Below are positions 6,290-8,352 of a stretch of 8,352 nucleotides of DNA, piece after piece; positions within the stretch are counted from its first letter, which is position 1, and each line of letters starts with the position of its first letter. Both the position numbers and the translations under genes were made by a program. Below the pieces are notes generated by a model. That model was given only the letters and a program-made list of their open reading frames with translations, was not told the origin of the DNA and made no database searches. Source of the DNA: Victivallales bacterium (lineage in GTDB: Bacteria > Verrucomicrobiota > Lentisphaeria > Victivallales > Victivallaceae); the NCBI GenBank assembly GCA_030634125.1, contig DAOWBJ010000060.1, positions 1 to 8,352 of the forward strand, given 5' to 3'.

Positions 6290-6523
6290 ATGGGTTTAGG
6301 CTGGCAGGAATTATTAATCATATTTTTGATTGTTTTATTAGTTTTCGGCGCACGGCGAATTCCAGACATTGCCCGTTCACTCGGCAAGGCGACTAAAGAA
6401 TTTAAAAAAGCCAAAGACAACATTGTAAAAGAATCCGAAGAAATGATGGACGCGTCTGAAAAACTCGCCGAAAAAGATTCTAAAAAAGATTCTGACGAAA
6501 CAGACGAGTCAAACAAAAGTTAA
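6290..6523 (+). CDS. tatA: Sec-independent protein translocase subunit TatA
   Basis: 77-residue single-pass membrane protein that assembles with TatC to carry folded proteins across the inner membrane. It has the family layout: MGLGWQELLI, a transmembrane helix to about residue 19, the F19-G20 hinge, an amphipathic helix ARRIPDIARSLGKATKEFKKA (in pieces, 21-41), then a highly charged, probably disordered tail rich in Glu, Lys, Asp and Ser. The start at 6290 is supported by its Shine-Dalgarno and by the family's usual start a few residues before the helix. The stop is one base before the tatC start, so the two genes form an operon. No separate TatB is present, and a minimal TatAC system is inferred, in which TatA covers both roles. 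Polar Gln6 and Glu7 stand near the N-terminus, where TatA and TatB carry Gln or Glu respectively. The opposite strand contains a spurious serine-rich frame. Confidence 0.95.
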   Translation: MGLGWQELLIIFLIVLLVFGARRIPDIARSLGKATKEFKKAKDNIVKESEEMMDASEKLAEKDSKKDSDETDESNKS

Positions 6524-6524
6524 A

Positions 6525-7385
6525 ATGAATTCTCCCGAGGATTACAAAACATTTCTCGAGCATCTTGAGGCTTTGCGCTATCTTATTTTCCGTATAATAA
6601 TCGCAATAGTAATCCTCCTGCCTGTTTCATTTTATTTTGCGGATGACTGTATACGGTTTCTTGTAGACTACAGTTGCCCGCCGGATTTTACCCTGCGCTA
6701 TTTTTCCCTGATGGAGCCGCTGTTTGTAAAAATAAAAATTTCGCTGCTGACTGCACTTTTTATTGCTTTACCATATATAGCGTATACAGTCTGGAAGTTT
6801 ATAGTCCCGGCTCTTTATCCCGAAGAAAAACGTACTGTCAAACGGCTCGCTTTTTCCACCTGGCTGCTCTTTCATGGTGGTGTCGCATTTTGTTTTTTCT
6901 TTATCATTCCCGCAATGATGCGTTTTTCTCTCAGCATGCAGAGCAATGAATTACATCCGGCAATCGGATTAAGTAACTATGTCGTATTGGTCGGGATGCT
7001 CCTGCTGGGATTTGGAATCATGTTCCAGCTGCCCATCGTAGTTTTCTTTCTGGCATTATCGGGCATGGTCAAACTTGAAACCATAAAAAAACTGCGTGCA
7101 ATTGTCCTGATTGTAATTCTCACTCTTTCCGCTTTGCTGACTCCGCCTGATATTTTCAGTCAGCTGATGATGGCAATTCCCACTTACCTGCTGTTTGAAT
7201 TAAGTCTGCTGATTTCATCCATAGCAATACGCGGCAGAAGACCCATTGAAGTCGAAGCCCCCGAAGATATTCCTGATTTAGAGGAAGAAGATTTTTTCCA
7301 GCCCGATACCGATTCAGACGATTACAGCAAATATTACCATTCCCCCGCAAAAAAGCGTAAGCTGCGTTATATGTCAAGGAAATAA
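6525..7385 (+). CDS. tatC: Sec-independent protein translocase subunit TatC
   Basis: 286-residue receptor of the Tat translocase; it binds twin-arginine signal peptides and recruits TatA. Six membrane segments are visible at about 17-37, 72-92, 112-132, 152-175, 192-207 and 212-232. Family landmarks are FLEHLEALR (10-18) at the cytoplasmic N-terminus, the signal-binding FIVPALYPEEKR (92-103), FGIMFQLP (163-170) and LTPPDIFSQ (205-213). In FGIMFQLP a Gln (168) takes the place of the intramembrane Glu of E. coli TatC. After residue 240 there is an extension of about 45 residues with 13 acidic positions between 242 and 266, ending in a Lys/Arg-rich tail. This makes the protein longer than E. coli TatC (258 residues). 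The gene begins one base after tatA with little ribosome site of its own, so translation is probably coupled. Its best candidate client here is the divergently encoded polyferredoxin. I saw no clear terminator after it. Confidence 0.97.
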   Translation: MNSPEDYKTFLEHLEALRYLIFRIIIAIVILLPVSFYFADDCIRFLVDYSCPPDFTLRYFSLMEPLFVKIKISLLTALFIALPYIAYTVWKFIVPALYPEEKRTVKRLAFSTWLLFHGGVAFCFFFIIPAMMRFSLSMQSNELHPAIGLSNYVVLVGMLLLGFGIMFQLPIVVFFLALSGMVKLETIKKLRAIVLIVILTLSALLTPPDIFSQLMMAIPTYLLFELSLLISSIAIRGRRPIEVEAPEDIPDLEEEDFFQPDTDSDDYSKYYHSPAKKRKLRYMSRK

Positions 7386-7412
7386 AGCTGATACATTTTT
7401 TGTTCTGTTTTA

Positions 7413-7481
7413 TTATTCCTTTTTTGAAGGCGTTAATATTTCAAGAGCGCATTTGCGCGCGTACTCGATTTTGATATTCAT
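7413..7481 (-). CDS. Possible 22-residue peptide, doubtful
   Basis: A GAGG lies 7 nt before an ATG that opens a frame of 22 codons (begins MNIKIEYARKCAL, ends SKKE) and closes with TAA. It lies downstream of the lipoprotein gene on the same strand. The segment is GC-richer than its surroundings and contains the self-complementary GCGCATTTGCGC. It could be a small peptide, the 5' stub of a truncated gene, or chance. I recognise no family. Confidence 0.22.
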   Translation of the reverse strand: MNIKIEYARKCALEILTPSKKE

Positions 7482-7502
7482 AAAACAGCCTCACTTATAT
7501 CT

Positions 7503-7805
7503 TTATTTTGCGTTGTGTGAAATTGCTTTCCATTTTCCGTTCTGTTTTTGGAATTTGAATTCCCATTTTACGGAAATGCCGTAAGTGCCGCCGGCTTCCC
7601 GCATTTTCGCGACAGCATCGGCTTTGCCGGCTGTTACTTTCAGCGAGACAAACTTTTTGACCTTCATACCGTAGTTGTGGGATCTGCAGTAAGTCGCAAT
7701 AGCTTTTTCAAACGGCGCGGTGTTTTCAGTAACAGCAGGTTCGCCGCCGCAACCGGTCAGGATTAACATACTAACGGCGGTAACGAAAAAACTAATAACT
7801 TTCAT
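7503..7805 (-). CDS. Small lipoprotein of unknown function
   Basis: 100-residue protein with a lipoprotein signal peptide: MK start, hydrophobic core at 4-15 and lipobox LTGC (16-19), so Cys19 should be lipidated after cleavage by signal peptidase II. The next residues are Gly-Gly-Glu, without an Asp at +2. The mature part of about 80 residues contains KAIATYC (34-40), a central KVTAGKADAVAKM (56-68) and a beta-rich end, VKWEFKFQKQNGKWKAI (79-95), with the look of a small NTF2-like or DUF4878-type fold; this is a guess from pattern only. AAGGA 7 nt upstream supports the start. The S23-type gene ends 36 nt upstream on the same strand. The only space for a separate promoter is taken by the repeat array, so the gene may be transcribed from the cassette or from beyond it. 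Confidence 0.75.
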   Translation of the reverse strand: MKVISFFVTAVSMLILTGCGGEPAVTENTAPFEKAIATYCRSHNYGMKVKKFVSLKVTAGKADAVAKMREAGGTYGISVKWEFKFQKQNGKWKAISHNAK

Positions 7806-7825
7806 AAAAAAATCCTTTTTTATTT

Positions 7826-7852
7826 AATTACAAATTACGAATTACAAATTAC
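7826..7852. repeat. Left heptamer array (AATTAC plus A or G, four units)
   Basis: Four consecutive AATTAC hexamers separated by single A, G, A form an exact 7-nt period. The array covers the stop codon and last three codons of the S23-type gene, whose tail Asn-Ser-Asn-Leu is partly repeat-encoded. It is the inverted counterpart of the array at 8218-8245. Confidence 0.85.
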
Positions 7853-8207
7853 TATTTTTTGTTTTAATTGTTCTTTGAATACTTCCGATTATTTTTTTCA
7901 ATTCATCACAATCGATTAATATAGATGTTGAAGCTTTTTTGTCAAGATATTCGCTGTCACGCAGAAGTCTTATCCAGTAGTGAGTTTCTCGGGATTCTTT
8001 ATATGCTATACTCATTTTTGCAAAAAAATCCTTTTCAGATTGCCCGCCTATTGCTTCCTCTACATTTGCTCCGATTGATGTTCCACTTCTTAAAATTTGT
8101 TTTGATAAGATAAATTCTTTCTTTTCAGAAATAAGATATTTATAAAGTTTGATTATTCTAAGCGCAAAATTATAACTTTTCTCTTGAATTATATTATTAT
8201 TTTTCAT
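7842..8207 (-). CDS. Four-helix-bundle protein, 23S rRNA intervening-sequence (S23) type
   Basis: 121-residue protein with the landmarks of the S23/IVP four-helix-bundle family: a first helix with SYNFALRIIKLYKYL (11-25), the conserved QILRSGTSIGANVEEA (37-52), KMSIAYKESRETHYWIRLL (64-82) and a final helix at about 98-113. Family members were first found encoded by intervening sequences in 23S rRNA genes, and relatives act as accessory proteins of diversity-generating retroelements; their standalone role is unknown. Here no rRNA or reverse transcriptase is in view. AGGG 8 nt before the ATG forms the ribosome site and directly adjoins the right heptamer array, while the stop lies within the left array. 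The whole gene is therefore packed exactly between two inverted arrays, as expected for a mobile cassette. Confidence 0.92.
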   Translation of the reverse strand: MKNNNIIQEKSYNFALRIIKLYKYLISEKKEFILSKQILRSGTSIGANVEEAIGGQSEKDFFAKMSIAYKESRETHYWIRLLRDSEYLDKKASTSILIDCDELKKIIGSIQRTIKTKNSNL

Positions 8208-8217
8208 GAGTTTTACC

Positions 8218-8245
8218 CTAATTTCTAATTCCTAATTCGTAATTT
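8218..8245. repeat. Right heptamer array (TAATT core, four units)
   Basis: Four 7-nt units read CTAATTT, CTAATTC, CTAATTC and GTAATTT. They are the reverse-orientation relatives of the left array. On the minus strand its last unit runs into TTAGGG, giving the ribosome binding site of the S23-type gene. Confidence 0.8.
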
Positions 8246-8247
8246 CC

Positions 8248-8277
8248 CCCTAGATTGACGCGATGGAGCAATCTGGG
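8248..8277. repeat. Imperfect hairpin next to the cassette
   Basis: AGATTG (8252-8257) pairs with CAATCT (8269-8274), and CCC (8248-8250) with GGG (8275-8277), with one bulged T and an 11-nt loop. The GAGCAATCT arm resembles the arms of short palindromic intergenic repeats common in many bacteria. No U-run follows directly, so a terminator role is weak. Confidence 0.35.
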
Positions 8278-8306
8278 TATTTGTTGATTTTTGCTTAAGC
8301 TGTAAA

Positions 8307-8321
8307 TTGACATTGTGTCAA
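8307..8321. promoter_or_regulatory. Palindrome TTGACA-TTG-TGTCAA, operator-like
   Basis: A perfect 6-bp inverted repeat with a 3-nt centre. Its left half equals a consensus -35 box, but I find no -10 at proper spacing on either strand. It lies about 25 nt before a Shine-Dalgarno that opens a rightward gene, a plausible place for a repressor site. Confidence 0.3.
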
Positions 8322-8345
8322 TAATAAAATCTTGATTTGGCGGCT

Positions 8346-8350
8346 GGAGG
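8346..8350 (+). promoter_or_regulatory. Ribosome binding site of a rightward gene beyond the window
   Basis: GGAGG ends two bases before the window edge. Together with the operator-like palindrome it suggests a plus-strand gene starting just outside. The gene itself is not visible. Confidence 0.35.
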
Positions 8351-8352
8351 TG

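Larger units (their letters stand above)
7826..8245. mobile_element. Putative 420-bp cassette: S23-type gene between inverted heptamer arrays
   Basis: The unit consists of four AATTAC-type heptamers, the S23-like gene and four TAATT-type heptamers in opposite orientation. A 13-nt stretch (AAATTACGAATTA, 7832-7844) matches its reverse complement at 8233-8245. No transposase is encoded and I see no target-site duplication. Mobility is inferred from the layout and from the family's known location in rRNA intervening sequences. Confidence 0.4.

Noticed and set aside
6202..6516. 104-codon minus-strand frame opposite tatA
   Set aside because: Its serine/phenylalanine-rich start is the reverse complement of the charged TatA tail; TatA is unmistakable on the other strand.
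7386..7440. Terminator after tatC
   Set aside because: T-runs are present, but the only stem (CCTT/AAGG with a T loop) is too short.
7826..7852. CRISPR or iteron array
   Set aside because: The 7-nt units have no spacers and are paired with an inverted copy around one gene; no Cas or replication gene is present.
7842..8207. Diversity-generating retroelement accessory gene (Avd)
   Set aside because: The four-helix-bundle family includes Avd, but no reverse transcriptase or template/variable repeat is visible nearby.

Overview
The window looks like part of a chromosome from a diderm (Gram-negative type), probably anaerobic bacterium. It carries a twin-arginine (Tat) translocase, a lipoprotein, a large membrane polyferredoxin and a tubulin/actin-type division pair (FtsZ, FtsA). 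The divergent FtsZ and the four-helix-bundle (S23-type) gene flanked by AT-rich repeats fit a PVC-group bacterium such as Lentisphaerota. That placement is pattern recognition without a marker gene, and its confidence is low.

Layout. Positions 1-1902 form an AT-rich accessory stretch on the minus strand. It holds a secreted protein of unknown function, cut by the left window edge and starting at a GTG missed by ATG-only gene calling, and a two-gene module of a small RLQR-type protein overlapping a nucleotidyltransferase by 59 nt. Spot counts give 17 G/C in the first 60 bases against 31 in 2881-2940 inside ftsZ. Positions 1945-6038 form a minus-strand row: polyferredoxin, then ftsA, then ftsZ. 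FtsZ keeps its GTP-binding site and its C-terminal FtsA-binding peptide, but the catalytic T7 loop is altered.

Positions 6039-6289 are a divergent control region with overlapping -10 elements on the two strands. It also contains a 12-codon minus-strand reading frame with a strong Shine-Dalgarno that encodes a twin-arginine motif and then stops. This is either the stub of a lost Tat substrate gene or a leader peptide. Rightward from it run tatA and tatC, a minimal TatAC system. The polyferredoxin has four N-terminal membrane segments, two cytoplasmic ferredoxin-type cluster sites, an internal twin-arginine segment and then four more cluster sites. It is thus a predicted Sec-then-Tat dual-targeted protein encoded back-to-back with the translocase it needs.

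Positions 7413-8352 hold a doubtful 22-aa frame, a small lipoprotein and an S23-like four-helix-bundle gene. The S23 gene is framed by two inverted arrays of a 7-nt repeat; one supplies its stop codon and the other abuts its ribosome binding site, so the unit looks like a small insertion cassette. The right end has a hairpin, a palindrome and a Shine-Dalgarno for a rightward gene outside the window. No gene-free stretch exceeds 300 bases.
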